Shown piece after piece: positions 34,490-45,680 of a DNA stretch of 64,000 nucleotides. Source of the DNA: Apostichopus japonicus (lineage: Eukaryota > Echinodermata > Holothuroidea > Aspidochirotida > Stichopodidae); contig NC_092564.1 in NCBI RefSeq assembly GCF_037975245.1, positions 22,905,984 through 22,969,983 on the forward strand. Direction: 5' to 3'. The notes under the pieces were generated by a model, which saw nothing but the letters and a program-made list of their open reading frames with translations, had not been told where the DNA came from and searched no databases. How positions within the stretch are numbered: the first letter of the stretch is position 1; every line of letters begins with the position of its first letter. The position numbers were made by a program, and so were the translations under genes.

Positions 34490-35130
34490 TAGTAGTAGGG
34501 TTGGTTGCATAATGAAAGTTTGGCTCGGGGATGTAAGTTGCATTATGCAGCCATGCTAGGTAGGCATATGTGTTATTTCATACTCATTATTACTAGGCTA
34601 GTTCTTTGGCCTAGAGTTTTGCAAATCAATTTTCTGAAACAAAAGAATGTTTCATGATACATGGAAGGTGTAAATTCACAACAAATGTAACCATAACTGT
34701 ACATTGTATGCCTGCTTGTTATTGTGGACATCATGGGCCAACATTAATACATTTTGAACTTTCATGAATTTTTCCCCAGGCAGTACAGATACAGTCATAG
34801 CCTACGGTCAACAGGTTCAATGGTACTGGGGGTTCCTAGCTACCATCATGTGCAGTCCAAAGGATCAGAAGTGAGTTTCCAGCCAATGGTCATTACACTG
34901 GATTCAAGTTGCTAGGAGAAAACTCATTGTATAGGAAGCCTTGGTTGAGAAATTCCTCCAGAAACACCTTTTCTATTCTACGATTGTGTTGGATTATCAA
35001 TCCGTCAGGGTTCCCTCAGTGTTGATGTATTGAAATTCAAGACTTTTAATTCAGGATGAAAAGGTTATTTTCCAGACCCAACATCAACAATGAAAGAAAA
35101 GGCATGTTTTGAAGCATTTGGACACAAGTA
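34490..35130. other. No feature recognised
   Basis: Unique-looking AT-rich stretch between two transposon-derived segments. Confidence 0.4.
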
Positions 35131-35147
35131 TTGGCGTGACCGTGATG

Positions 35148-35320
35148 CATGGGCGTCAATCCAGGGGGGGGGACGGGGGACACGTCCCCCCACATTTCGA
35201 TGGATGGGGGAAACAATATCAAATGTCCCCCCCCCCCACACATTTGGAAAAAGAGTAGTGTCGTGGCTCCATTTGGTTACGGCTTACACATCTTAGGATT
35301 CATAACCTCGAATATCACTC
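35148..35320 (+). mobile_element. Left terminus of an element related to 30,868-31,709
   Basis: CATGGGCGTCAATCCAGGGG is followed by paired G-runs and C-runs (ACGGGGGACACGTCCCCCC, then AATGTCCCCCC). This is the same layout as the left end of the 842-bp element. It lies directly before the hAT transposase remnant. Confidence 0.65.
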
Positions 35321-35321
35321 A

Positions 35322-35655
35322 ATGTTGCTGAATGTAGAATTCCACCCAGATCTCGTGAGTTGGTACCCTGAGCTCTCCAACAATCTTAAGCTTACTCTGT
35401 CTTTCTTTCGAGGCCAGTTCCATTCGTCGTCGGTTGAAGGGTATAGAAAAATATTCATGTCGATGAATCCAGCGGTACGGGCTATGTTTGGTGAAGTCGA
35501 AGCTCTCTTGCGGTTGCCCCCGCGTCTCCCCCGCCAGTTCGACGGCAGCCGAGAGATCTCTTAGTGCTTTGAGGCGTTTGAAGACCAGGCTACGGAGCAC
35601 CATGGCTCTACAGAGGCTGAACCATGTGATCGTGTTCCATCTTCACCGCGCAGGG
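35322..35655 (+). pseudogene. hAT transposase C-terminal remnant (ZMYM1-like)
   Basis: One frame reads WYPELSNNLKLTLSFFRGQF and AMFGEVEALLRLPP. After a one-base shift a second frame reads PASSTAAERSLSALRRLKTR, then LRSTMALQRLNHVIVFHLHR. The ASSTAAERSxSALRRLKTxLRSTM...RLN block is the C-terminal dimerisation region of hAT transposases, as also found in ZMYM1-type proteins. Only the C-terminal part is present and it is frameshifted. The minus-strand frame over the same bases is a shadow. Confidence 0.88.
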
Positions 35656-36550
35656 ACGTCGTTAGAGGGGGTGTCTCACCCCCAAACTTGGTAAAACTGA
35701 CGCTAGTTGGAAAATTTGGGTGCGACAGTCGGAATTTCCGACTGTCGCACTCTAGTTTATCTAGGCCTATTCATTTATCCCTGTGATTGTGCATGACCTA
35801 ATTTTTTTTTTAAATTTCGGTCAAAATTGACCTTTAACCTGTCATACTTACCATGTTTCCTTGCCACTTTGGGAAATTGTATATCGCGATTCTTACACTT
35901 CACCGTACAAAACTTCGTATGATTTTGAATACTTCAAAAAATGCTTAATAGAACTACCGTCATAGGCGTAGGAGCCCAATTTGATTTGTGGGGGGGGGGG
36001 GGGGTGGGGGGCGGGGGTTGTAACGACTTGCTCGAACAATATAACCAACATTTTCTCGCGCGCTACGCGCGCATTCCACATGATAATGTGCATATCATAC
36101 GGGCATGCATCGGTTTTTACATCGCATGCAAATAGCATACAATCATTTTCCGTCTTATTACCCTTCCGTATTGGTTAGAATTGTTCGGTAATAATAATAA
36201 TATCAGTTTAACCACTGAAACACACATTGCAAATTATCTTTCTTTCAGTAGGTGCCCATAAGCTATCAGCATATTGCCCGAATTTCACAAAAAATATTTG
36301 GTTGGGGTGGGGGGGGGCAATAGGTTTGTGAAATGAGTGCCAGTGGGTACAAATGTATCGCAACAAGTTCGTAACAGAAGTGCAGTCGCGAAAGATTGGG
36401 TTTTCTGACTCACACTGACCGTATCGTAGACGAGTAGCGCGAGGGTGGGGGGTACAAAGCAGCAGTCGGAATTTTCTGGCTTCAAAACCGATTTTCAGTC
36501 ACTACACCCCCCCCCCCCAATCATCAGGCCTTAGCTACGTCCCTGGGTAC
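35651..36550. mobile_element. Transposon-derived segment with G/C-runs
   Basis: CAGGGACGTCGTTAGAGGGG (35,652) faces CCTTAGCTACGTCCCTG (about 36,529-36,545), a possible inverted pair. A CATAGGCGTAGGAGCCCAAT terminus (35,963), similar to the start of 33,177, lies inside. Target duplications were not found, so the boundaries are tentative. Confidence 0.45.
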
Positions 36551-37025
36551 ATGGTGGTTACATAGTACGCTCCGACCAGAATTCACCCGATAACCAGATG
36601 CAGATCCACCTAGCAACCGAGGTAAATTGCTTGAGGACTCCAACGAAAAACCACTGATTTATTTTCATGCCTTCATCACTTTACCCACCACTCACATGGG
36701 ACCTATTCTAAGTCTGATGATACATGCGCATGTGCATGTGAGGTCCTGAAAACATAATAAAAGTGGTTTGTCATGCTATCCTTGTTTTCAAATTTCATAT
36801 AATTGTATTCTCGTAGACCTAGCAACCTGGTTTAACATGCTAGCGTTTGACAACTTTTGACCAAATTTGCTATACGAACTCGGATCTGGGCTGGCGTATG
36901 AGGAAATGCACCATTTTGTGGTATGACTCCCAGGACGGAAAGTCGAGAAACTCACATGTAGTCGCGGCGGATTGCTTCCTTCGCCTTTATGTCCGGGGAC
37001 ATTTTGGGACATCGTTCCTATAGAC

Positions 37026-37376
37026 CAGGGGTGGGCAACCTGCGGGCCACATGCGGCCCGCCAGCGATTTTTTCCTTGCGGCCCGTGAGATGTCTCAGGA
37101 AAAAGAAAAAAAATCAATCTAGTTTGCATCATCACCAAAAACGAGCTCGCTGCTTATAATTTATCTGCATTAATGATGCTGTGAGGTTGGTCTATTATCA
37201 CCATTAATTATCAACTGGACTGTATTGACATACACACCTACGTACACACACCTATTGCTTGAACGTCCTCGGAATCAAAGGTTTGAAATCAACAGCAGGT
37301 CGTTGGTTAGGTGCGGCCCTGTCAATCTTTCACTCCTAAAATCTGGCCCATTCATTCAAAAGGTTGCCCACCCCTG
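37026..37376 (+). mobile_element. hAT-type MITE with CAGGGGTGGGCAAC termini
   Basis: Starts CAGGGGTGGGCAACCTGCGG and ends GGTTGCCCACCCCTG. Flanks CTATAGAC and CAATAGGC match at 6 of 8. CAGGGGTGGGCAA termini followed by GCGGCCCG words are well known for Charlie-like hAT non-autonomous elements in animals. Confidence 0.85.
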
Positions 37377-37749
37377 CAATAGGCCTATATCTGAGGCCCT
37401 GGGGTCAGTGGCGCCGTGCCCCCCCCCCCAAAAAAAAACTTGTCAAAGGTGTCATAAAATTTTGTCATAATTTGACAAAAAAAGTGTTTTCGAAATCGAA
37501 AAGTAGACTAAATATTCAATTGCTCTTTGATGGTCGTTGCGGATTTTCCACACTCGGACGACATATCCGGATTAGTAATGCCATTACCTTTGAATATGTT
37601 TGTCCTAAGCTCGCGTTTGATACAGTCTCCATTAACCTGGAAAATAATCACTTCGTTATCGCGCGTTTTACCTTAGGTTTCGCTACTTTCGCTTTTTCTG
37701 TCCATGTTTTCAAACGGCATAGCATTTTATTCACCCAGTCACCACTTCT

Positions 37750-38126
37750 CACGGGCATGGGCGGTGATCATTGATCAATCAACACAAAAATGTCTCGATA
37801 TCTTAAATTTTAGGCGCTTCTGGGAGACGAGGAATTGGTAAACTGAGAAACAAATGGCGATCACTTCCTTCGAGAATATTTCCCAAAATAAAAAAAATTG
37901 CCGGAAATTTTTATCAATTGTAGGGGTGTTGCTTACTGACAAAATGCACGGGAAGTGCCGTTTCCTACAATCTGAGGGGTCTGCCAGAAGAAAAATTTCT
38001 TGTACGCTGCGCGCCAACCGATGGTGGCGCTCCGCTTAGATAGCACTTACGGCCGGAATACTCGAATCGATCACGTCCTCCCCCCCCCCCACGTTTGAAA
38101 TCGAATTGACGCCCCTGCCGTGATGT
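37750..38126. mobile_element. MITE with reverse hairpin core
   Basis: TCACGGGCATGGGCGGTGAT at the left faces ATTGACGCCCCTGCCGTGAT at the right as imperfect inverted ends. The shared core is in reverse orientation near 37,945-38,043. No target duplication was found. Confidence 0.65.
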
Positions 38127-38497
38127 CATATAATATGTGCATAAGGGAACGGGCTTTGACCTTTCTTGGAGCAATTACCTCCCAGACGTTTGCTTCGTAC
38201 CTTTAATCTGGAAGCCAAAATATCCATATTACCAATGATATTTGACAGAAAAGTCATAATAAAGACCAATGGAGGCGGCAGAACTCTTGAATGTTTAGAC
38301 TTTGTTTCTTCAGCAGCAGTTGGTTTGTTTTACAATCTTTCTTCAGAAACTCAGCAGTACACCCTGTTAATGGTCTTCGATTGTTTTAATGCGTGTGATG
38401 CTGTGTTTCACGTTGCCCGTCAGTGTTGTACGTATCGTCGTGCGTAGGTAACATTTTTGCATATGAGTTGCGTCGTGCAGTGTTTCTTGGTTTAAAT

Positions 38498-38861
38498 CAG
38501 TGGCGTAGGAAGGTACTTTTGAGTGGGGGGGGGGGCTGAAGACTGATGGCCGGCCTGGGGGAGGGGTCTAAGGGGAGGGGGTGTCCCCTTTGGTATTTTT
38601 TGCATTTCCAGGTGGCCTCAGATACAATTTGGTGTAATATAGCACACTTAAACCGACCCACTCCATTTTGTATATAATTTTGCATTTTCACCTGGCCTTA
38701 GATGCAATTTGGTGCTCCAAATGAGATTTTTTTCTCATTTGGAAATGAAAAAGGGGTTTTCTGACTTGCGAAGCGGGGGGGGCGGAATGATACTTCCGTC
38801 CCTCCATATTTTTCACTGGGGGCTGGCGCCCCCCAGCCCCCCCCCGGTTCCTACGCCCTTG
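38498..38861 (-). mobile_element. hAT-type MITE, third family copy, exact 8-bp TSD
   Basis: Starts CAGTGGCGTAGGAAGG and ends TTCCTACGCCCTTG: a reverse-oriented copy of the 31,971 and 32,699 elements. The flanking octamer GTTTAAAT is exact (38490-38497 and 38862-38869). Confidence 0.95.
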
Positions 38862-38869
38862 GTTTAAAT

Positions 38870-41300
38870 TACCCTTTATTGTATTTGCTTCTGGATTATT
38901 CTTATTAATTTGTCACAACAACGATTGATAGCGATGGACATGCAACTGTTTTGTAGGCTTAAAGCAAAACAATTCATGTAAGTTGTTTTCTTTAAACCTC
39001 CTTTGATGTCACAAATTACATTAGTGTAATTTAAGAATAATAATGTTTATGGAAAGTACAGTTTACTTTTATCTCATATAATACAATGATTGTTGTTAAT
39101 GTTAGTTTAGTCACAGGCTTGTTCAGATTGTCCAGAATGACTGTCTAGAAACTGATATTGAATAAACTTTGTTCAATGATTTAAGATTTGAACTACGTTG
39201 TGTGAAATTTTGGCTCTGTGACTATAAAAAAAATCGCTTTAAGATTTAATTAAACACCCTTTGGAATAAAATCTTTTTACCTACCTAATTTGACCCATCC
39301 CCATTACTCCCACTCCCTCCCCAACATAAAAAATGGTTTCCCTGGAATAGGAATAAGAAAATATTGCTATCACTTCTGAAGCTAACCTCATAGCTTATTA
39401 GTATACAATAGAGCAATGAAGGGGTTGTTAATTTTAGATGATACAGCAAAATCTCTTGGTCTATTGCGACTTCAGTGTAGTAACGTTAATACTAGTACTA
39501 CTAGTGCTCGGCGCGCTACCCCCAAAGGATCGCCACTTGCCCCATTGGAGGTTTCCTGTTCACCGATCTGGTCTTCACTCTTCAGAGTAGTTTTGTGGAT
39601 TACTTGACAGAGGAATGACTCTTTTATGTCGAACCGTTAAAGTCGATTTGTTTTATCTAATAAAAAAGGATGGATCGTAGTATATGCTTCCGTGAAGTGT
39701 TCGCTTCATACGGAGCTGCATACTGGATAGGCCCAGTGAAATCGGCGCTGGTGTTGTGCACTTATACTTGGTCATAATCGCCGTTTTTTTTCGTCCTTCA
39801 GCCATGGATGAAGGCTAATTGCATGGGTTATGATATTTATGCAGCCCCCAACAACACAACGGACCGGCATTTCTCTCGGATAGTATACAACAGTTGTAAA
39901 ACAAACTTGAAATTTCTAACGCTATAGCGTAATACAGTGGTTGTTCTCTCGGTGTAAATGTGAGTGTATATGGAACGGTATGATCGTCGCGCATCCGGTA
40001 CATGCCTGGGCTTGGCACTTGTGTTCCTAACATGACGTCATCGTTGTCTTGTTGTGAAATTGCATTCTCAGATATGTATTTTCGGATGCGAATATTGAAA
40101 CGTTAATTACTAATTAGTCCTTGAGGTTTTCAAGGTGATGAGGATAGTTTTGAACATAGATTTTCTCAAAGATTCAGAGGGAGTTACTCTCGATAAGTTG
40201 GATTTTTCGTGTCATGGCCTCCTTAACATTTTTTGTTAAACTTGAGAAAGAACTCAAGCAAAGAGGCAAAGCTTTTATATCTTACGAACAGTTAAAGGAC
40301 TCATTTAGTAATTGCAGTTAATTCCGATGCATCATTGTTTTCAAATATGTACGAATTGGCGCAAGAGAGTTACCAATAAAGAGACCAAGCGTGGTAAAGA
40401 AATACAACAACAACAGATAAATACATGCTTGCTGAAAGTTTTTATTTTGTTCTCCTTCGTCTTTTATATTTGAAAAGCAAGAAATTGGATAGTAATAGAA
40501 AGGTTTGTGAATATTTGAAGCTAATATACGAAATATTCTATGCAGCTTCACCATGTCTCATAGGTCGATGATGAGTTAATGAGTAAAATGGGGACTAAAA
40601 TATATAAAAAAGATGACCAGACTTATATTGCAGACAACAATTGTACTTCGATGACATTGCCTATTTTGATTAGTTCTGCTATGTAGTGATTTGAAGTGGG
40701 TTAACTGTTCACCCGGTGATGATAATTCATATATTTCGATATTGAACCTTACTGATTAGGTCAAAGGTCAGTGGTAAGCACATAGTCATGCAGTAAAGAA
40801 TATCCGTTGAAACCAACTTGCAAAGTACTTATGCTTTGCTTATAATGGATTCCCATGTGAATAACTGTAACATGCTATAACCGTTTCTCATGTCACGATA
40901 CACCATTACTACATTATTATCATAGAAGCGCTATGAAAATGGCCTTCATTTCTAAATTTGTAACAACTACCTGAAAATGTTCCAAAATAAAATTAAATTT
41001 AAAGTTCAGTCTGATTCGTGTATGTAAATTAGGCTAGGTTCGGCACTTTGTGTTAGGATTATGCTATAAATGGTGATATTTGTTTTGATCAAGGAGAAAA
41101 TCAACAGGATTTTAAGTCTGCTTTAACGAATACTAGGCATACTTTCCACAAGCCGCTGTATACTGTCAAGACCCAGCCACAGGTATGCCTATACCTAGGA
41201 ATATCAATTTATGATAAACAGAGTTGATGTTCAACTCGTATATATAACATTAAACTCGGGATTATATCCGTTTAACGTACACAGTATTTGTTTGGCCCTC
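38870..41300. other. No feature recognised
   Basis: AT-rich, no transposon ends, no domain-bearing frame. Confidence 0.5.
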
Positions 41301-41329
41301 GACTCGAGCAGTCCGTCTATGGCAAGCTT

Positions 41330-41840
41330 GATGTACAATAATCCGAAAACTCAGTTTATCGTCGTTTTTCGTCCGGAAGACTCGGTTTATCGACTGATAC
41401 ACTGTCGTTTTCTTGCTAAACAGTTATCGGGAGAAATATATTTTGCGCCTTATGTGCAATAATTCGATAAACTCAGCTTTGTCGAGCTGTAAACATGGTT
41501 TTTCGATAATTTCAGTTTTCCAGCGAAAAACTGTGTTTTCATAACGTGCAATAATTCAATAAACTCAATTTTTCGGGCGAAAACCAACTGAGAAAAACAG
41601 GGTTTAACGAGCAAAACTCCATTCAATACACACGATTTGTCGATCATCTCAGTTTCAATCGAGCGAAGAAACGTGTTTCAGATAAACTTAGTTCATCGAC
41701 TTCAAAAACGTTTCAATATTAACATCTAAGCTTTTTAAGAACATGTTTTTCACTCGAAAAACTTAGTATTTTACGATAAAATCTATTTTTTGGTCGAAAA
41801 TCCAAGTTTATCGGTGATTAACTTAATTTTTCGTGTCATT
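41330..41840. repeat. Degenerate repeat of CGATAAACTCAGTTTTTCG words
   Basis: Variants of AATAATTCGATAAACTCAG and TTTTTCGAGCGAAAA recur about a dozen times in both orientations, giving a mix of direct and inverted repeats. Confidence 0.55.
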
Positions 41841-41908
41841 GCACATTAGGCTTGCCATATCCGTCTCCATACGGCACAGCGCATCGTACACAGAAGATAG
41901 AATAGGCT

Positions 41909-42213
41909 TTTTGAATTAAAGTTTAAGAGGACTAAATATGTAACTAGTTGGATTTTAAAAGAAAATCAATTAAAAACGAATGTCGTGGGTTGTATTATCA
42001 CCATGTGCATAACTACAACATATGTATATATACACGTATGTGGCTTTAAGCTGCATTAATGTTTGAATTAAAGGTTAAGATGATTTAATATGTAACTAGT
42101 TGGATTTTAAAAGAAGATTCAATTAAACACGAATGTCGTGGCTAATATTATCACCATGCATTACTACAACATATGTTTATCATACACGTATGTGGCTCTA
42201 AGCTGTATTAATA
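41909..42213. repeat. Tandem duplication of about 152 bp
   Basis: TTGAATTAAAGTTTAAGAGG at 41,911 recurs as TTGAATTAAAGGTTAAGATG at 42,063. Both continue through TATGTAACTAGTTGGATTTT and ACGTATGTGGCT to the end. Confidence 0.85.
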
Positions 42214-44148
42214 CAATGCGCCCTCGCTGACAATCTTAAAGTTATTATATATACAAATCAAAATCAAGTGTTCGTCACTGTATAATTCACCACTTTGTGC
42301 TTTCGTATAGCGCAGTTGTAGATATAAAACTGATAATCAACAGATGAGCGTATATATTCACAAGTATACAGATAGGATGAACTCTGCGGCGTTAACATGT
42401 TTTGGCAAACTATAGCCATATATTTAAAGAAAAGAAATATTTTCTAAAAATACGTTAGAATAAAGAAAATGAAAGCAATATGTAAGCTGAAAATGTTTTA
42501 TTTCAATACTCTCTCTCAAATGATTGTATATTCATTTGTGTAGCTATAATTTCGGTGACCATAAAATATAAGCATTCTTTTATAGGTCACATTGTATTCG
42601 AAAACGTCGGTAATTTAGTGCTGAATATGCGTTTCACTACGATCTAAATAGTACATTTATATTTCATCTTTTCAGTATGAAAATAACAACATGGATATTA
42701 TATTAGTTGATCCAAGCATATGCAGAAAGTCACATGCTACTACCCAAGGATCTTATGTGAAAGGAATAGGCGACCTTTCCCGAAGCGGAATGTTCATGTA
42801 GTTTGCATTAAATTTCAACTCGGGGATGTAACAGAATAGAGAGGAAGACATATTAAGGAAGACTGAAGCGATGCGTGTTGCCGTCTGCCATTTTTTTTTA
42901 ATATTGTTTCGGCTATTCATTGCAGTGTGATCGGCTAAGAGTGTTATCTTTCACACTAAAATGTTGCAGTGAGCTTTGATTTCTACACATAGCTAGTACA
43001 TTGACATCCGTCAGAATGTTCTCACTGAAGTGCCACGATCAGTTGCACTCCACGTTTACCTTTGCTTATGCTTTCCTTTCAAACGTCTTGCCACTGCTGA
43101 AATTTGTTTTCTTCTAAAAATAGGTAGAAACTCATACATAGCAGTGCCTAGGAAGAATTAAAGCCTGGGTATATTAACAGCATAAAAACGCCTTAATCAG
43201 TCTTTTCTCTGTGACATTTTGATACACCTGTTCATGCAAATATACATTGTCTACAAGAGATATACATGAATCGCGTTACATCTTAGGTTAAAGTGATCAG
43301 CATTCGGTCACTCAAAGTCATGCAATGTCGTTGTAGGCTAGATCATTTTAAAGAATTTTTGTTGTAATAAACAGGAATTTTAATAAGGATAGCAGCAATT
43401 AAACAAAGCAAAAAAAGTTTGCAGTCTGTTTGAAAGCGATATATACAGGGCGTTACCATAGGGGCTGTAGCACCACCCACCCCCCCCCCCATCCCCACTA
43501 AGAGATGATTCTCCAAATGAAAACTTGACACAAACACCATCTGGTGAGGTTCCATGCCACAATTTTCCGAGTAGTTTTCGAACACATGACTTCCGGATTA
43601 GAACGAGTGGCATGGGGTTAGTGTGGTAAATTCTCCTGGCTCTCAGAAACATATAAAGTCTTGTACGGGCGATTGATGCATCCTAGCTGGTAGATTCATG
43701 TTTGGCAAATATGTCGTGACGATTAAAGACTTTGTCGGGTAAAACTTTCAGCCTCAGCCCCTCCACCCCCTCCTCCCGCTTACTTGTCAGACCTACTGTG
43801 GCGTCATTGCATATATATTTAAGACATTTGTAAGTTACTACCATTATATACATTATTCCTATGCACAGGCTTCAGAAATATTTGATGCTAACAAAAAGAG
43901 AATATATGATCTACAATCTTAGAGATAAAGAAGACAAGTATAAAATTTAAGTAGTTATAATCTTTGCAATAGATACTTTAAATGTTATGCCCGTTTTAAT
44001 AGCTTCGATGATTACATTGTTGATTATTAAAATTGTTCTTCAAATTTGAAATATTTGATGTTATATTTAAATTAAAAACAGAAAATGTGTCTCCGCGGAG
44101 TGACTGCTTATCTGAAACTACAGAATACTTCGTGTATACATGTTTATA
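42214..44148. other. No gene; isolated transposon-like end
   Basis: The only notable word is CAGGGCGTTACCATAGGGGC near 43,446 with a C-run behind it. This resembles a MITE terminus but has no partner. Confidence 0.4.
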
Positions 44149-44149
44149 T

Positions 44150-44165
44150 GAAGTATTTTATTGAA
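44150..44165 (-). promoter_or_regulatory. Candidate polyadenylation signal of the aGPCR
   Basis: On the minus strand, about 360 bases after the stop codon, the sequence reads CAATAAAATAC with an AATAAA hexamer. Single hexamers are common in AT-rich DNA, so this is only a candidate. Confidence 0.3.
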
Positions 44166-44521
44166 TTTTTATTATTATCATTATTATTCTATTATTGTAG
44201 CTTGCTATTATTACTCTTGTAGTCAAACAATTGATTAGAAAATATCACTGTACTATTCTAGGAGCTTGAGACCTTTTCCTTGTTGGGAATGCAACAGTAA
44301 ATAATATTTGTAAAATTATTCTGCAACGCCAGGAACGTTTGAATTCGCAACAGGTAGTTATTTCATCTCGCTTGGGAAGAGAGTTTACTGCTTCTCAGTT
44401 TACTATAAAATGGATGAAGAGATTCACCTCCACAGTTTTGATTCACCTGCATGCTGAGGTTGATTAATAAACATTTTACTTTTATCTCTAATATTCGTTA
44501 ACATGAATTATGACAATAATG

Positions 44522-45680
44522 TTACTCTTTCTTTTCCACAACACTGGTTGCCTTGACAACAGCATCAGCATCATCAGTCTCCTCGGTTACATTTGCTGCT
44601 TTTCCGAAAGCAGATGTCGGTCTTAATGGCGCCGCTTGCACCAAAGCGGTCGTACTGAAATCAACAAATTCATATTCAGAACTTTCATTATTTGATTTGA
44701 CTTCTTTGCCCTCTTTGTGGTCGTCAACGGCGATCGTGGTTTGATAGAGAGGTTCCTGGTCTTTCAACAGGTCTGGAATTGAAGGAACCTCCTGGGTCTG
44801 TATCTCAGTACTATAAAGGTTCGGAGTCCCTCCCGGCTCGATATCTGCCTCTGAGACTTTTCCTTCATGTCCACTTCTATCGGTCTCCACTTCAAAATAT
44901 TCTGCTGTGACGTCACTCAACTGTTGATATTCTCTCGAATCGACAACCTCTTTCACTTTCTGGTTTTTGGGGATTTCTTCAATAATTACCGATAGAGTTG
45001 TCTTATCCGGGTCATCTTCTCTTGCCTTATCATCCTGGACATGCAAGACACTTTCGTAAGTGTTTTTCGTTTGCCCGTGGCTGTTGGTTGGTTTCTCACC
45101 TTTTTGATCACTACTAAGGGGAGTGTCCTGGTATGCACATGCAAATTCTGCAACCTCACAATACTCGCTCTCATCTTTCGAGCTCTTCATCTCACTCATC
45201 TCCATCTTGCTGTCAGTGGCCGATGAAGACTTCATCAATGCAGAAGACTTCCCCTTTGAAGATGACGGTAGCCCCGTGGACATGGATGAGGTTCCAAAGC
45301 TTGTCCTGGTTCGACATAAACGCAACCAACCAATCCATATGGCTCTGACGTCATGCTGGCGAACACCAAAGAAGACAAAGATACAGAATCCTTGTAGTGA
45401 GTTAAAGATGCAAAATAAAATGTTGGAAAGTGTTTTGAGTCCCAAAATGGAGACATATCCAAAGATCCAAGTCATTCCAAGTACAACAGCAATTACGATT
45501 GCATTCTGAAACCGACGCAGCATCTCTCTGCTTTTATTATCGATTTTAGCGACTTTCTTCCTCCCACATGTCAGTTTCGTGATTACCAGGATGAATATAA
45601 TGAAATTGCAAAGAATCAAGAACGCCACTAATCCAAATACACATATCAGAAACACAAGTGATGTTGATTGTGGGAAACAA
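44522..45680 (-). CDS. aGPCR last exon: TM5-TM7 and cytoplasmic tail
   Basis: The acceptor TTTGCAG precedes an exon that reads TM5 (STSLVFLICVFGLVAF...), a basic third loop with CGRKK, TM6 with the family hallmark GMTWIFGY, and TM7 with FNSLQGFCIFVFFGV. About 280 hydrophilic residues follow, rich in Ser, Glu and Lys. Five tyrosines sit in YxxV/L contexts: YCEV, YESV, YQQL, YFEV and YEFV. Two of these (SEYCEV and SEYEFV) fit the loose ITIM pattern. The stop is TAA at 44522-44524. Open frames on the plus strand across this exon are shadows. Confidence 0.93.

Noticed and set aside
35319-35603. 94-residue minus frame
   Set aside because: Shadow of the plus-strand hAT transposase remnant, whose conserved block is on the other strand.
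35651-36550. Single complete transposon
   Set aside because: The inverted words at the ends are short, flanking octamers do not match, and another terminus lies inside; listed only as a tentative segment.
45041-45509. Plus-strand frames of up to 128 residues
   Set aside because: Opposite-strand shadows of the aGPCR last exon.
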